DNA of 64,000 nt from Mesostigma viride (lineage: Eukaryota > Streptophyta > Mesostigmatophyceae > Mesostigmatales > Mesostigmataceae), in NCBI GenBank assembly GCA_009746045.1, contig RPFO01000413.1:1-64000 (forward strand), given 5' to 3'. A model generated the notes under the pieces. It saw only the letters and a list, made by a program, of their open reading frames with translations, had not been told where the DNA came from and did no database searches. A program made the translations under genes and the position numbers. Positions 1 through 14,400 of the stretch are shown one piece after another (position 1 is the stretch's first letter; each line of letters starts with the position of its first letter).

Positions 1-3000
1 CTCCATTTTCCCAAACTCACAAGCTGTGGACACTCCATTTTCCCAAACTCACGAAGGTGGGACACTCCATTTTCCCAAACTCACGTAGTGGGACACTCCA
101 TTTTCCCAAACTCACGAAGGTGGGACACTCCATTTTCCCAACTCACGTATGTGGGACACCCCACATTCCCAAGCTCAACGAAGCTGGGACAACCCCATTC
201 TTTCCCAAACTCACGTAGGTGGGACACTCCATTTTCCCAAACTCACGTAGCTGAGACAACACTCCTTTTCCCAAACTCACGAAGGTCGGGACACTCCATT
301 TTCCCCAAACTCACCGTAAGGTGGACACTCCATTTTCCCAAACTCACGAAGGTGGGACACTCCATTTTCCCAAACTCACGTATGTGGGACACCACACATT
401 CCCAAACTCACGAAGCTTGGACACCCCATTTTCCCAAACTCATGTAGGTGCGACACTCCATTTTCCCAAACTCACGTAGGTGAGACACCCCCTTTTCCCA
501 AACTCACGTAGGTGAGAAACACTCCTTTTCCCATACTCACGAAGGTGGGACACTTTCACTGATTGTCCATTTTCCCAAAACTCACGTAGGTGGGACACTC
601 CATTTTCCCAAACTCACGAAGGTGGGACACTCCATTTTCCCAAACTCACGTATGTGGGACACCCCACATTCCCAAGCTCACGAAGCTGGGACACCCCATT
701 TTCCCAAACTCACGTAGGTGGGACACTCCATTTTCCCAAACTCACGTAGGTGAGACACACTCCTTTTCCCAAACTCACGAAGGTGGGACACTCCATTTTC
801 CCAAACTCACGTAGGTGGGACACTCATTTTCCCAAACTCACAAGGTGGGAACTACCATTTTCCCAAACTTCACGAAGGTGGACACCCCCACATTTCCCAA
901 CTCACGGCCTTGGACACCCATTTTCCCAAACTCACGTAGGTGCGACACTTCCATTTTCCAAACTCACGTAGGTGAGACACACTTCCATTTTCCCAAACTC
1001 CACGAAGGTGGGACAACTCCATTTTCCCAAACTCACGTATGTGGGACACCCACATTCCCAAGCTTCCGAAGCTGGGACATCCCCCTTTTCCCAAACTCAC
1101 GTAGGTGGGACACCCCATTTCCCAAAACTCACGTAGGTGCGACACCCCCTTTTCCCAAACTCACGTAGGTGAGACCACACTCCTTTTCCCAAACTCACGA
1201 AGGTGGCACACTCCATTTCCCAAAACTCATGTAGGTGGGACACCCCTTTTCCCAAACTCACGTAGGTGAGAACACTCCTTTTCCCAAACTCACGAAGGTG
1301 GACACTCCATTTTCCCAAACTCACGAAGGTGGGACACTTTTCCCAAACTCACAAAGCTGGGACACCCCATTTCCCCAAACTCAACGTAGGTGGGACACTC
1401 CATTTTCCCAAACTCAGGAAGTTGGACACCCCCTTTTCCCAAACTCACGTAGGTGAGAACACACTCCTTTTCCCAAACTCACGAAAGGTGGGACACTCCA
1501 TTTTCCCAAACTCACGTAGGTGGGACACCCCCTTTTCCCAAACTCACGTAGGTGAGAAACACTCCTTTTCCCAAACTCACGAAGGTGGGACACTCCATTT
1601 TCCCAAACTCACGTAGGTGGGACACCCCCTTTCACAAACTCACGTAGGTGAGAAACACTCCTTTTCCCGAAACTAACGAAGGTGGGACACTCCAATTTTC
1701 CCAAACTCACGTAGGTGGGCACACTCCATTTTCCAAAACTCACGAAGGTGGGACACTCCATTTTCCCAAACTCACGTATGTGGGACACCCCACATTCCCA
1801 AGCTCACGAAGCTGGGACAACCACCATTTTTCCCAAACTCACGTAGGTGGGACACCCCCTTTTCCCAAACTCACGTAGGTGAGAAACACTCCTTTTCCCA
1901 AACTCACGAAGGTGGGACACTCATTTTCCAAACTCACGAAGGTGGGACAACCCCATTTCCCAAACTCACAAAGCTGGGACACCCCATTTCCCCAAACCAC
2001 GTAGGTGGGACAATCCATTTTCCCAAACTCAGGAAGTTGGGACACCCCTTTTCCCAAACTCACGTAGGTGAGACACACTCCTTTTCTTAAACTCACGAAG
2101 GTGGGAACAACCCATTTTCCCAAACTCACGTAGGTGGGACACCCCATTTTCCAAACCACGTAGGTGGGACACTCCATTTTCCCAAACTCACGTGGGTGGG
2201 ACACCCATTTTCCCAAAACTCACGAAGGTGGGACACCCATTTCCCAAACTCAGTAGGTGGGACATCTCCATTTTTCCCAACTCACGTAGGTGGGACCTCC
2301 ATTTTCCCAAACTCACGTAGGTGGCGACACTCCATTTTCCCAAACTCACAAAGCTGGGACACTCCATTTTCCCAAACTCACGAAGGTGGGAACCCGCATT
2401 TTACCAAACTCACGTAGTGGGACACCCCTTTTCCAAAATAAAGAAGGTGGGACACCCCTTCTTCCCAAACTCACGTAGGTGGGACACTCCATTTCCCCAA
2501 ACTCACGTAAGGTGGGACACTCCATTTTCCCCAAACTCAACGTAGGTGGGACACCCCATTTTCCCAAACTCACGTAGGTGGACACCCCCCTTTCCCCAAA
2601 CTCACAAAGGTGGGACACTCCTTTTCCCAAACTCACATAGGTGGGACACTCCATTTTCCCAAATCACCCGAAGGTGGGCACACCCATTTTCCCCAAACTC
2701 ACGTAAGGTGGGACACCCCTTTCCCCAAACTCACGTAGGTGGGACCCTCTTTTCCCCAAACTCACGTAGGTGGGACCACCCCTTTCCCCAAACTCACGTA
2801 GGTGGACACTCCATTTTTCCCAAACTCACGTAGGTGGACACCCCATTTTCCCAAACTCACGTAGGCTGGGAACTCCTTTTTCCCAAACTCAGGAAGGTGG
2901 GACACCCCATTTTCCCAAACTCACAGTAGGTGGGACACCCCCTTTTCCCAACTCACGTAGGTAAGACACCCCATTTTCCCAAACTCACGTAGGTGGGACA

Positions 3001-3450
3001 GCCCCACTTTCCCAAGCTCAGGAAGCTGGGACACCCCATTTTCCCAAACCTCACGAAGGTGGGACACCCCATTTTCCCAAAACTCAGTACGTGTGGACAC
3101 TCCATTTTCCCGAACTCACGAAGGTGGGACACCCCATTTTCCCAAACTCACTGAAGGTGCCGGACATCCCAGTTTCCCAGCCTCGCGAAGGTGGGACCAC
3201 TCCGTTTTCCCAAACTCACGAAGGTGGAACACCCCAATTTTCCTCCAAAACTCACGAATGCGGGACCCCCACTTTCCCAAGCTCAGGAAGCTGGACACCC
3301 ATTTTCCCAAACTCACGAGGTGGGACACCCCATTTTCCCAAAACTCACGTAGGTGGGACACTCCATTTTTCCCAAACTCACGAAGGTGGGACACCCCATT
3401 TCCCAAACTCACGAAGGTGCCGGACATCCCATTTCCCAGCCTCGCGAAAG
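1..3450. repeat. Indel-rich left end of the satellite
   Basis: Here nearly every second monomer carries a one-base gain or loss, mostly in homopolymers (runs of A, C or T one base too long or short, for example CCCAACTC, TTTTTCCC, GGGACAACTCC). From about 3,450 onward the same monomers are almost free of indels and long stretches are identical between copies. The change is too sharp for ordinary divergence and resembles uncorrected long-read sequence at a contig end. Confidence 0.75.
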
Positions 3451-6400
3451 GTGGGACACTCCGTTTTCCCAAACTCACGTAGGTGGGACACCCCACATTC
3501 CCAAGCTCACGAAGGTGGGACACTCCGTTTTCCCAAACTCACGAAGGTGGAACACCCCATTTTCCCAAACTCACGAATGCGGGACACCCCATTTTCCCAA
3601 ACTCGCGAAGGTGGGACAGTCCATTTTCCCAAACTCACGTAGGTGAGAAACACTCCTTTTCCCAAACTCACGAAGGTGGGACACCCCATTTTCCCAAACT
3701 CGCGAAGGTGGGACACTCCGTTTTCCCAAACTCACGAATGCGGGACACCCCATTTTCCCAAACTCGCGAAGGTGGGACAGTCCATTTTCCCAAACTCACG
3801 TAGGTGGACACCCCATTTTCCAAACTCACGTAGGTGGGACACTCCATTTTCCCAAACTCACGTGGGTGGGACACTCCATTTTCCCAAACTCACGAAGGTG
3901 GGACACCCAATTTTCCCAAACTCACGTAGGTGGGACACTCCATTTTCCCAAACTCACGTAGGTGGGACACTCCATTTTCCCAAACTCACGTAGGTGGGAC
4001 ACTCCATTTTCCCAAACTCACAAAGCTGGGACACTCCATTTTCCCAAACTCACGAAGGTGGGACACCGCATTTTACCAAACTCACGTAGGTGGGACACCC
4101 CCTTTTCCCAAAATAAAGAAGGTGGGACACCCCCTTTTCCCAAACTCACGTAGGTGGGACACTCCATTTCCCCAAACTCACGTAGGTGGGACACTCCATT
4201 TTCCCAAACTCACGTAGGTGGGACACCCCATTTTCCCAAACTCACGTAGGTGGGACACCCCCTTTCCCCAAACTCACAAAGGTGGGACACTCCTTTTCCC
4301 AAACTCACATAGGTGGGACACTCCATTTTCCCAAACTCACGAAGGTGGGACACCCATTTTCCCAAACTCACGTAGGTGGGACACCCCCTTTCCCCAAACT
4401 CACGTAGGTGGGACACTCCTTTCCCAAACTCACGTAGGTGGGACACCCCCTTTCCCCAAACTCACGTAGGTGGGACACTCCATTTTCCCAAACTCACGTA
4501 GGTGGGACACCCCATTTTCCCAAACTCACGAAGGTTTTACACCCATTTTCCCAAACTCACGTAGGTGGGACACTCCATTTTCCCAAACTCACGTAGGTGG
4601 GACACTCCATTTTCCCAAACTCACGTAGGTGGGACACTCCATTTTCCCAAACTCACAAAGCTGGGACACTCCATTTTCCCAAACTCACGAAGGTGGGACA
4701 CCGCATTTTCCCAAACTCACGTAGGTGGGACACCCCCTTTTCCCAAACTCACGAAGGTGGGACACCCCATTTTCCCAAACTCACGAAGGTGCCGGACATC
4801 CCAGTTTCCCAGCCTCGCGAAGGTGGGACACTCCGTTTTCCCAAACTCACGAAGGTGGAACACCCCATTTTCCCAAACTCACGAATGCGGGACACCCCAC
4901 TTTCCCAAGCTCAGGAAGCTGGGACACCCCATTTTCCCAAACTCACGAAGGTGGGACACCCCATTTTCCCAAACTCACGTAGGTGGGACACTCCATTTTC
5001 CCAAACTCACGAAGGTGGGACACCCCATTTTCCCAAACTCACGAAGGTGCCGGACATCCCAGTTTCCCAGCCTCGCGAAGGTGGGACACTCCGTTTTCCC
5101 AAACTCACGTAGGTGGGACACCCCACATTCCCAAGCTCACGAAGGTGGGACACTCCGTTTTCCCAAACTCACGAAGGTGGAACACCCCATTTTCCCAAAC
5201 TCACGAATGCGGGACACCCCATTTTCCCAAACTCGCGAAGGTGGGACAGTCCATTTTCCCAAACTCACGTAGGTGAGAAACACTCCTTTTCCCAAACTCA
5301 CGAAGGTGGGACACCCCATTTTCCCAAACTCGCGAAGGTGGGACACTCCGTTTTCCCAAACTCACGAATGCGGGACACCCCATTTTCCCAAACTCGCGAA
5401 GGTGGGACAGTCCATTTTCCCAAACTCACGTAGGTGGGACACCCCATTTTCCAAACTCACGTAGGTGGGACACTCCATTTTCCCAAACTCACGTGGGTGG
5501 GACACTCCATTTTCCCAAACTCACGAAGGTGGGACACCCAATTTTCCCAAACTCACGTAGGTGGGACACTCCATTTTCCCAAACTCACGTAGGTGGGACA
5601 CTCCATTTTCCCAAACTCACGTAGGTGGGACACTCCATTTTCCCAAACTCACAAAGCTGGGACACTCCATTTTCCCAAACTCACGAAGGTGGGACACCGC
5701 ATTTTACCAAACTCACGTAGGTGGGACACCCCCTTTTCATAAAATAAAGAAGGTGGGACACCCCCTTTTCCCAAACTCACGTAGGTGGGACACTCCATTT
5801 CCCCAAACTCACGTAGGTGGGACACTCCATTTTCCCAAACTCACGTAGGTGGGACACCCCATTTTCCCAAACTCACGTAGGTGGGACACCCCCTTTCCCC
5901 AAACTCACAAAGGTGGGACACTCCTTTTCCCAAACTCACATAGGTGGGACACTCCATTTTCCCAAACTCACGAAGGTGGGACACCCCATTTTCCCAAACT
6001 CACGTAGGTGGGACACCCCCTTTCCCCAAACTCACGTAGGTGGGACACTCCTTTTCCCGAACTCACGTAGGTGGGACACCCCCTTTCCCCAAACTCACGT
6101 AGGTGGGACACTCCATTTTCACAAACTCACGTAGGTGGGACACCCCATTTTCCCAAACTCACGAAGGTTTTACACCCAATTTTCCCAAACTCACGTAGGT
6201 GGGACACTCCATTTTCCCAAACTCACGTAGGTGGGACACTCCATTTTCCCAAACTCACGTAGGTGGGACACTCCATTTTCCCAAACTCACAAAGCTGGGA
6301 CACTCCATTTTCCCAAACTCACGAAGGTGGGACACCGCATTTTCCCAAACTCACGTAGGTGGGACACCCCCTTTTCCCAAACTCACGAAGCTGGGACACC

Positions 6401-6640
6401 CCATTTTCCCAAACTCACGTATGTGGGACACCCCACTTTCCCAAGCTCAGGAAGCTGGGACACCCCATTTTCCCAAACTCACGAAGGTGGGACACCCCAT
6501 TTTCCCAAACTCACGAAGGTGGGACACTCCATTTTCCCAAACTCACGAAGGTGGGACACCCCATTTTCCCAAACTCACGAAGGTGCCGGACATCCCAGTT
6601 TCCCAGCCTCGCGAAGGTGGGACACTCCGTTTTCCCAAAC
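3353..6640. repeat. ~1,630-bp higher-order repeat, two copies
   Basis: Variant monomers recur in the same order about 1,630 bp apart: the segment beginning near 3,353 matches that beginning near 4,983. Marker monomers include the GCCGGACATCCCAG form, the CGAATGCGGGAC form, and a monomer replaced by AAATAAAGAAGG (4,111 and 5,741). One copy carries a few extra single-base deletions. Confidence 0.8.
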
Positions 6641-6768
6641 TCACGAAGGTGGAACACCCCATTTTCCCAAACTCACGAATGCGGGACACCCCACTTTCCC
6701 AAGCTCAGGAAGCTGGGACACCCCATTTTCCCAAACTCACGAAGGTGGGACACCCCATTTTCCCAAAC

Positions 6769-9700
6769 TCACGTAGGTGGGACACTCCATTTTCCCAAAC
6801 TCACGAAGGTGGGACACCCCATTTTCCCAAACTCACGAAGGTGCCGGACATCCCAGTTTCCCAAACTCGCGAAGGTGAGACAGTCCATTTTCCCAAACTC
6901 ACGAAGGTGGCACACTCCATTACTCCATTTCCCAAACTCTCGTAGGTGGGACACTCCATTTTCCCAAACTCACGAAGGTGGGACACTCCATTTTCCCAAA
7001 CTCAGGAAGTTGGGACACCCCACATTCCCAAGCTCACGAAGCTGGGACACCCCATTTTCCCAAACTCACGTAGGTGGGACACCCCCTTTTCCCAAACTCA
7101 CGTAGGTGAGAAACACTCCTTTTCCCAAACTTACGAAGGTGGGACACTCCATTTTCCAAACTCACGAAGGTGGGACACCCCATTTCCCAAACTCACAAAG
7201 CTGGGACACCCCATTTCCCCAAACTCACGTAGGTGGGACACTCCATTTTCCCAAACTCAGGAAGTTGGGACACCCCCTTTTCCCAAACTCACGTAGGTGA
7301 GACACACTCCTTTTCTTAAACTCACGAAGGTGGGACAACCCATTTTCCCAAACTCACGTAGGTGGGACACCCCATTTTCCAAACTCACGTAGGTGGGACA
7401 CTCCATTTTCCCAAACTCACGTGGGTGGGACACTCCGTTTTCCCAAACTCACGAAGGTGGAACACCCCATTTTCCCAAACTCACGAATGCGGGACACCCC
7501 ATTTTCCCAAACTCGCGAAGGTGAGACAGTCCATTTTCCCAAACTCACGAAGGTGGCACACTCCATTACTCCATTTCCCAAACTCTCGTAGGTGGGACAC
7601 TCCATTTTCCCAAACTCACGAAGGTGGGACACTCCATTTTCCCAAACTCAGGAAGTTGGGACACCCCACATTCCCAAGCTCACGAAGCTGGGACACCCCA
7701 TTTTCCCAAACTCTCGTAGGTGGGACACCCCATTTTCCCAAACTCACGTAGGTGAGAAACACTCCTTTTCCCAAACTCACGAAGGTGGGACACTCCATTT
7801 TCCAAACTCACGAAGGTGGGACACCCCATTTCCCAAACTCACAAAGCTGGGACACCCATTTCCCCAAACTCACGTAGGTGGGACACTCCATTTTCCCAAA
7901 CTCAGGAAGTTGGGACACCCCCTTTTCCCAAACTCACGTAGGTGAGACACACTCCTTTTCTTAAACTCACGAAGGTGGGACAACCCATTTTCCCAAACTC
8001 ACGTAGGTGGGACACCCCATTTTCCAAACTCACGTAGGTGGGACACTCCATTTTCCCAAACTCACGTGGGTGGGACACTCCATTTTCCCAAACTCACGAA
8101 GGTTTTACACCCAATTTTCCCAAACTCACGTAGGTGGGACACTCCATTTTCCCAAACTCACGTAGGTGGGACACTCCATTTTCCCAAACTCACGTAGGTG
8201 GGACACTCCATTTTCCCAAACTCACGAAGGTGCCGGACATCCCAGTTTCCCAAACTCGCGAAGGTGAGACAGTCCATTTTCCCAAACTCACGAAGGTGGC
8301 ACACTCCATTACTCCATTTCCCAAACTCTCGTAGGTGGGACACTCCATTTTCCCAAACTCACGAAGGTGGGACACTCCATTTTCCCAAACTCAGGAAGTT
8401 GGGACACCCCACATTCCCAAGCTCACGAAGCTGGGACACCCCATTTTCCCAAACTCACGTAGGTGGGACACCCCCTTTTCCCAAACTCACGTAGGTGAGA
8501 AACACTCCTTTTCCCAAACTTACGAAGGTGGGACACTCCATTTTCCAAACTCACGAAGGTGGGACACCCCATTTCCCAAACTCACAAAGCTGGGACACCC
8601 CATTTCCCCAAACTCACGTAGGTGGGACACTCCATTTTCCCAAACTCAGGAAGTTGGGACACCCCCTTTTCCCAAACTCACGTAGGTGAGACACACTCCT
8701 TTTCTTAAACTCACGAAGGTGGGACAACCCATTTTCCCAAACTCACGTAGGTGGGACACCCCATTTTCCAAACTCACGTAGGTGGGACACTCCATTTTCC
8801 CAAACTCACGTGGGTGGGACACTCCGTTTTCCCAAACTCACGAAGGTGGAACACCCCATTTTCCCAAACTCACGAATGCGGGACACCCCATTTTCCCAAA
8901 CTCGCGAAGGTGAGACAGTCCATTTTCCCAAACTCACGAAGGTGGCACACTCCATTACTCCATTTCCCAAACTCTCGTAGGTGGGACACTCCATTTTCCC
9001 AAACTCACGAAGGTGGGACACTCCATTTTCCCAAACTCACGAAGGTGGGACACCCCATTTTCCCAAACTCACGAAGGTGCCGGACATCCCAGTTTCCCAA
9101 ACTCGCGAAGGTGAGACAGTCCATTTTCCCAAACTCACGAAGGTGGCACACTCCATTACTCCATTTCCCAAACTCTCGTAGGTGGGACACTCCATTTTCC
9201 CAAACTCACGTAGGTGGGACACTCCATTTTCCCAAACTCACGAAGGTGGGACACCCCATTTTCCCAAACTCACGAAGGTGCCGGACATCCCAGTTTCCCA
9301 AACTCGCGAAGGTGAGACAGTCCATTTTCCCAAACTCACGAAGGTGGCACACTCCATTACTCCATTTCCCAAACTCTCGTAGGTGGGACACTCCATTTTC
9401 CCAAACTCACGAAGGTGGGACACTCCATTTTCCCAAACTCAGGAAGTTGGGACACCCCACATTCCCAAGCTCACGAAGCTGGGACACCCCATTTTCCCAA
9501 ACTCACGTAGGTGGGACACCCCCTTTTCCCAAACTCACGTAGGTGAGAAACACTCCTTTTCCCAAACTTACGAAGGTGGGACACTCCATTTTCCAAACTC
9601 ACGAAGGTGGGACACCCCATTTCCCAAACTCACAAAGCTGGGACACCCCATTTCCCCAAACTCACGTAGGTGGGACACTCCATTTTCCCAAACTCAGGAA

Positions 9701-11470
9701 GTTGGGACACCCCCTTTTCCCAAACTCACGTAGGTGAGACACACTCCTTTTCTTAAACTCACGAAGGTGGGACAACCCATTTTCCCAAACTCACGTAGGT
9801 GGGACACCCCATTTTCCAAACTCACGTAGGTGGGACACTCCATTTTCCCAAACTCACGTGGGTGGGACACTCCGTTTTCCCAAACTCACGAAGGTGGAAC
9901 ACCCCATTTTCCCAAACTCACGAATGCGGGACACCCCATTTTCCCAAACTCGCGAAGGTGAGACAGTCCATTTTCCCAAACTCACGAAGGTGGCACACTC
10001 CATTACTCCATTTCCCAAACTCTCGTAGGTGGGACACTCCATTTTCCCAAACTCACGAAGGTGGGACACTCCATTTTCCCAAACTCAGGAAGTTGGGACA
10101 CCCCACATTCCCAAGCTCACGAAGCTGGGACACCCCATTTTCCCAAACTCTCGTAGGTGGGACACCCCATTTTCCCAAACTCACGTAGGTGAGAAACACT
10201 CCTTTTCCCAAACTCACGAAGGTGGGACACTCCATTTTCCAAACTCACGAAGGTGGGACACCCCATTTCCCAAACTCACAAAGCTGGGACACCCCATTTC
10301 CCCAAACTCACGTAGGTGGGACACTCCATTTTCCCAAACTCAGGAAGTTGGGACACCCCCTTTTCCCAAACTCACGTAGGTGAGACACACTCCTTTTCTT
10401 AAACTCACGAAGGTGGGACAACCCATTTTCCCAAACTCACGTAGGTGGGACACCCCATTTTCCAAACTCACGTAGGTGGGACACTCCATTTTCCCAAACT
10501 CACGTGGGTGGGACACTCCATTTTCCCAAACTCACGAAGGTTTTACACCCAATTTTCCCAAACTCACGTAGGTGGGACACTCCATTTTCCCAAACTCACG
10601 TAGGTGGGACACTCCATTTTCCCAAACTCACGTAGGTGGGACACTCCATTTTCCCAAACTCACGAAGGTGCCGGACATCCCAGTTTCCCAAACTCGCGAA
10701 GGTGAGACAGTCCATTTTCCCAAACTCACGAAGGTGGCACACTCCATTACTCCATTTCCCAAACTCTCGTAGGTGGGACACTCCATTTTCCCAAACTCAC
10801 GAAGGTGGGACACTCCATTTTCCCAAACTCAGGAAGTTGGGACACCCCACATTCCCAAGCTCACGAAGCTGGGACACCCCATTTTCCCAAACTCACGTAG
10901 GTGGGACACCCCCTTTTCCCAAACTCACGTAGGTGAGAAACACTCCTTTTCCCAAACTTACGAAGGTGGGACACTCCATTTTCCAAACTCACGAAGGTGG
11001 GACACCCCATTTCCCAAACTCACAAAGCTGGGACACCCCATTTCCCCAAACTCACGTAGGTGGGACACTCCATTTTCCCAAACTCAGGAAGTTGGGACAC
11101 CCCCTTTTCCCAAACTCACGTAGGTGAGACACACTCCTTTTCTTAAACTCACGAAGGTGGGACAACCCATTTTCCCAAACTCACGTAGGTGGGACACCCC
11201 ATTTTCCAAACTCACGTAGGTGGGACACTCCATTTTCCCAAACTCACGTGGGTGGGACACTCCGTTTTCCCAAACTCACGAAGGTGGAACACCCCATTTT
11301 CCCAAACTCACGAATGCGGGACACCCCATTTTCCCAAACTCGCGAAGGTGAGACAGTCCATTTTCCCAAACTCACGAAGGTGGCACACTCCATTACTCCA
11401 TTTCCCAAACTCTCGTAGGTGGGACACTCCATTTTCCCAAACTCACGAAGGTGGGACACTCCATTTTCCC
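6769..11470. repeat. ~2,437-bp higher-order repeat, two copies
   Basis: Segments starting near 6,769 and 9,206 match monomer for monomer with an offset of 2,437 bp; the offset becomes 2,438 after a one-base deletion near 7,855 in the first copy. The unit contains a sub-repeat of about 1,390 bp and two adjacent 201-bp sub-repeats (starts near 8,981 and 9,182) that include the short variant CACTCCATTACTCCATTTCC. Confidence 0.85.
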
Positions 11471-14400
11471 AAACTCAGGAAGTTGGGACACCCCACATTC
11501 CCAAGCTCACGAAGCTGGGACACCCCATTTTCCCAAACTCTCGTAGGTGGGACACCCCATTTTCCCAAACTCACGTAGGTGAGAAACACTCCTTTTCCCA
11601 AACTCACGAAGGTGGGACACTCCATTTTCCAAACTCACGAAGGTGGGACACCCCATTTCCCAAACTCACAAAGCTGGGACACCCCATTTCCCCAAACTCA
11701 CGTAGGTGGGACACTCCATTTTCCCAAACTCAGGAAGTTGGGACACCCCCTTTTCCCAAACTCACGTAGGTGAGACACACTCCTTTTCTTAAACTCACGA
11801 AGGTGGGACAACCCATTTTCCCAAACTCACGTAGGTGGGACACCCCATTTTCCAAACTCACGTAGGTGGGACACTCCATTTTCCCAAACTCACGTGGGTG
11901 GGACACTCCATTTTCCCAAACTCACGAAGGTTTTACACCCAATTTTCCCAAACTCACGTAGGTGGGACACTCCATTTTCCCAAACTCACGTAGGTGGGAC
12001 ACTCCATTTTCCCAAACTCACGTAGGTGGGACACTCCATTTTCCCAAACTCACGTAGGTGGGACACTCCATTTTCCCAAACTCACGTAGGTGGGACACTC
12101 CGTTTTCCCAAACTCACGAAGGTGGAACACCCCATTTTCCCAAACTCACGTAGGTGGGACACTCCATTTTCCCAAACTCACGAAGGTGGGACACCCCATT
12201 TTCCAAACTCACGTAGGTGGGACACTCCATTTTCCCAAACTCACGTGGGTGGGACACTCCGTTTTCCCAAACTCACGAAGGTGGAACACCCCATTTTCCC
12301 AAACTCACGAATGCGGGACACCCCATTTTCCCAAACTCGCGAAGGTGAGACAGTCCATTTTCCCAAACTCACGAAGGTGGCACACTCCATTACTCCATTT
12401 CCCAAACTCTCGTAGGTGGGACACTCCATTTTCCCAAACTCACGAAGGTGGGACACTCCATTTTCCCAAACTCAGGAAGTTGGGACACCCCACATTCCCA
12501 AGCTCACGAAGCTGGGACACCCCATTTTCCCAAACTCTCGTAGGTGGGACACCCCATTTTCCCAAACTCACGTAGGTGAGAAACACTCCTTTTCCCAAAC
12601 TCACGAAGTTGGGACACTCCATTTTCCAAACTCACGAAGGTGGGACACCCCATTTCCCACACTCACAAAGCTGGGACACCCCATTTCCCCAAACTCACGT
12701 AGGTGGGACACTCCATTTTCCCAAACTCAGGAAGTTGGGACACCCCCTTTTCCCAAACTCACGTAGGTGAGACACACTCCTTTTCTTAAACTCACGAAGG
12801 TGGGACAACCCATTTTCCCAAACTCACGTAGGTGGGACACCCCATTTTCCAAACTCACGTAGGTGGGACACTCCATTTTCCCAAACTCACGTGGGTGGGA
12901 CACTCCATTTTCCCAAACTCACGAAGGTTTTACACCCAATTTTCCCAAACTCACGTAGGTGGGACACTCCATTTTCCCAAACTCACGTAGGTGGGACACT
13001 CCATTTTCCCAAACTCACGTAGGTGGGACACTCCATTTTCCCAAACTCACGTAGGTGGGACACTCCATTTTCCCAAACTCACGTAGGTGGGACACTCCGT
13101 TTTCCCAAACTCACGAAGGTGGAACACCCCATTTTCCCAAACTCACGTAGGTGGGACACTCCATTTTCCCAAACTCACGTAGGTGGGACACTCCATTTTC
13201 CCAAACTCACAAAGCTGGGACACTCCATTTTCCCAAACTCACGAAGGTGGGACACCGCATTTTACCAAACTCACGTAGGTGGGACACCCCCTTTTCCCAA
13301 AATAAAGAAGGTGGGACACCCCCTTTTCCCAAACTCACGTAGGTGGGACACTCCATTTCCCCAAACTCACGTAGGTGGGACACTCCATTTTCCCAAACTC
13401 ACGTAGGTGGGACACCCCATTTTCCCAAACTCACGTAGGTGGGACACCCCCTTTCCCCAAACTCACAAAGGTGGGACACTCCTTTTCCCAAACTCACATA
13501 GGTGGGACACTCCATTTTCCCAAACTCACGAAGGTGGGACACCCCATTTTCCCAAACTCACGTAGGTGGGACACCCCCTTTCCCCAAACTCACGTAGGTG
13601 GGACACTCCTTTTCCCAAACTCACGTAGGTGGGACACCCCCTTTCCCCAAACTCACGTAGGTGGGACACTCCATTTTCCCAAACTCACGTAGGTGGGACA
13701 CCCCATTTTCCCAAACTCACGAAGGTTTTACACCCAATTTTCCCAAACTCACGTAGGTGGGACACTCCATTTTCCCAAACTCACGTAGGTGGGACACTCC
13801 ATTTTCCCAAACTCACGTAGGTGGGACACTCCATTTTCCCAAACTCACAAAGCTGGGACACTCCATTTTCCCAAACTCACGAAGGTGGGACACCGCATTT
13901 TCCCAAACTCACGTAGGTGGGACACCCCCTTTTCCCAAACTCACGTAGGTGGGACACCCCATTTTCCCAAACTCACGTATGTGGGACACCCCACTTTCCC
14001 AAGCTCAGGAAGCTGGGACACCCCATTTTCCCAAACTCACGAAGGTGGGACACCCCATTTTCCCAAACTCACGTAGGTGGGACACTCCATTTTCCCAAAC
14101 TCACGAAGGTGGGACACCCCATTTTCCCAAACTCACGAAGGTGCCGGACATCCCAGTTTCCCAGCCTCGCGAAGGTGGGACACTCCGTTTTCCCAAACTC
14201 ACGAAGGTGGAACACCCCATTTTCCCAAACTCACGAATGCGGGACACCCCACTTTCCCAAGCTCAGGAAGCTGGGACACCCCATTTTCCCAAACTCACGA
14301 AGGTGGGACACCCCATTTTCCCAAACTCACGTAGGTGGGACAACCCATTTTCCCAAACTCACGAAGGTGGGACACCCCATTTTCCCAAACTCACGAAGGT

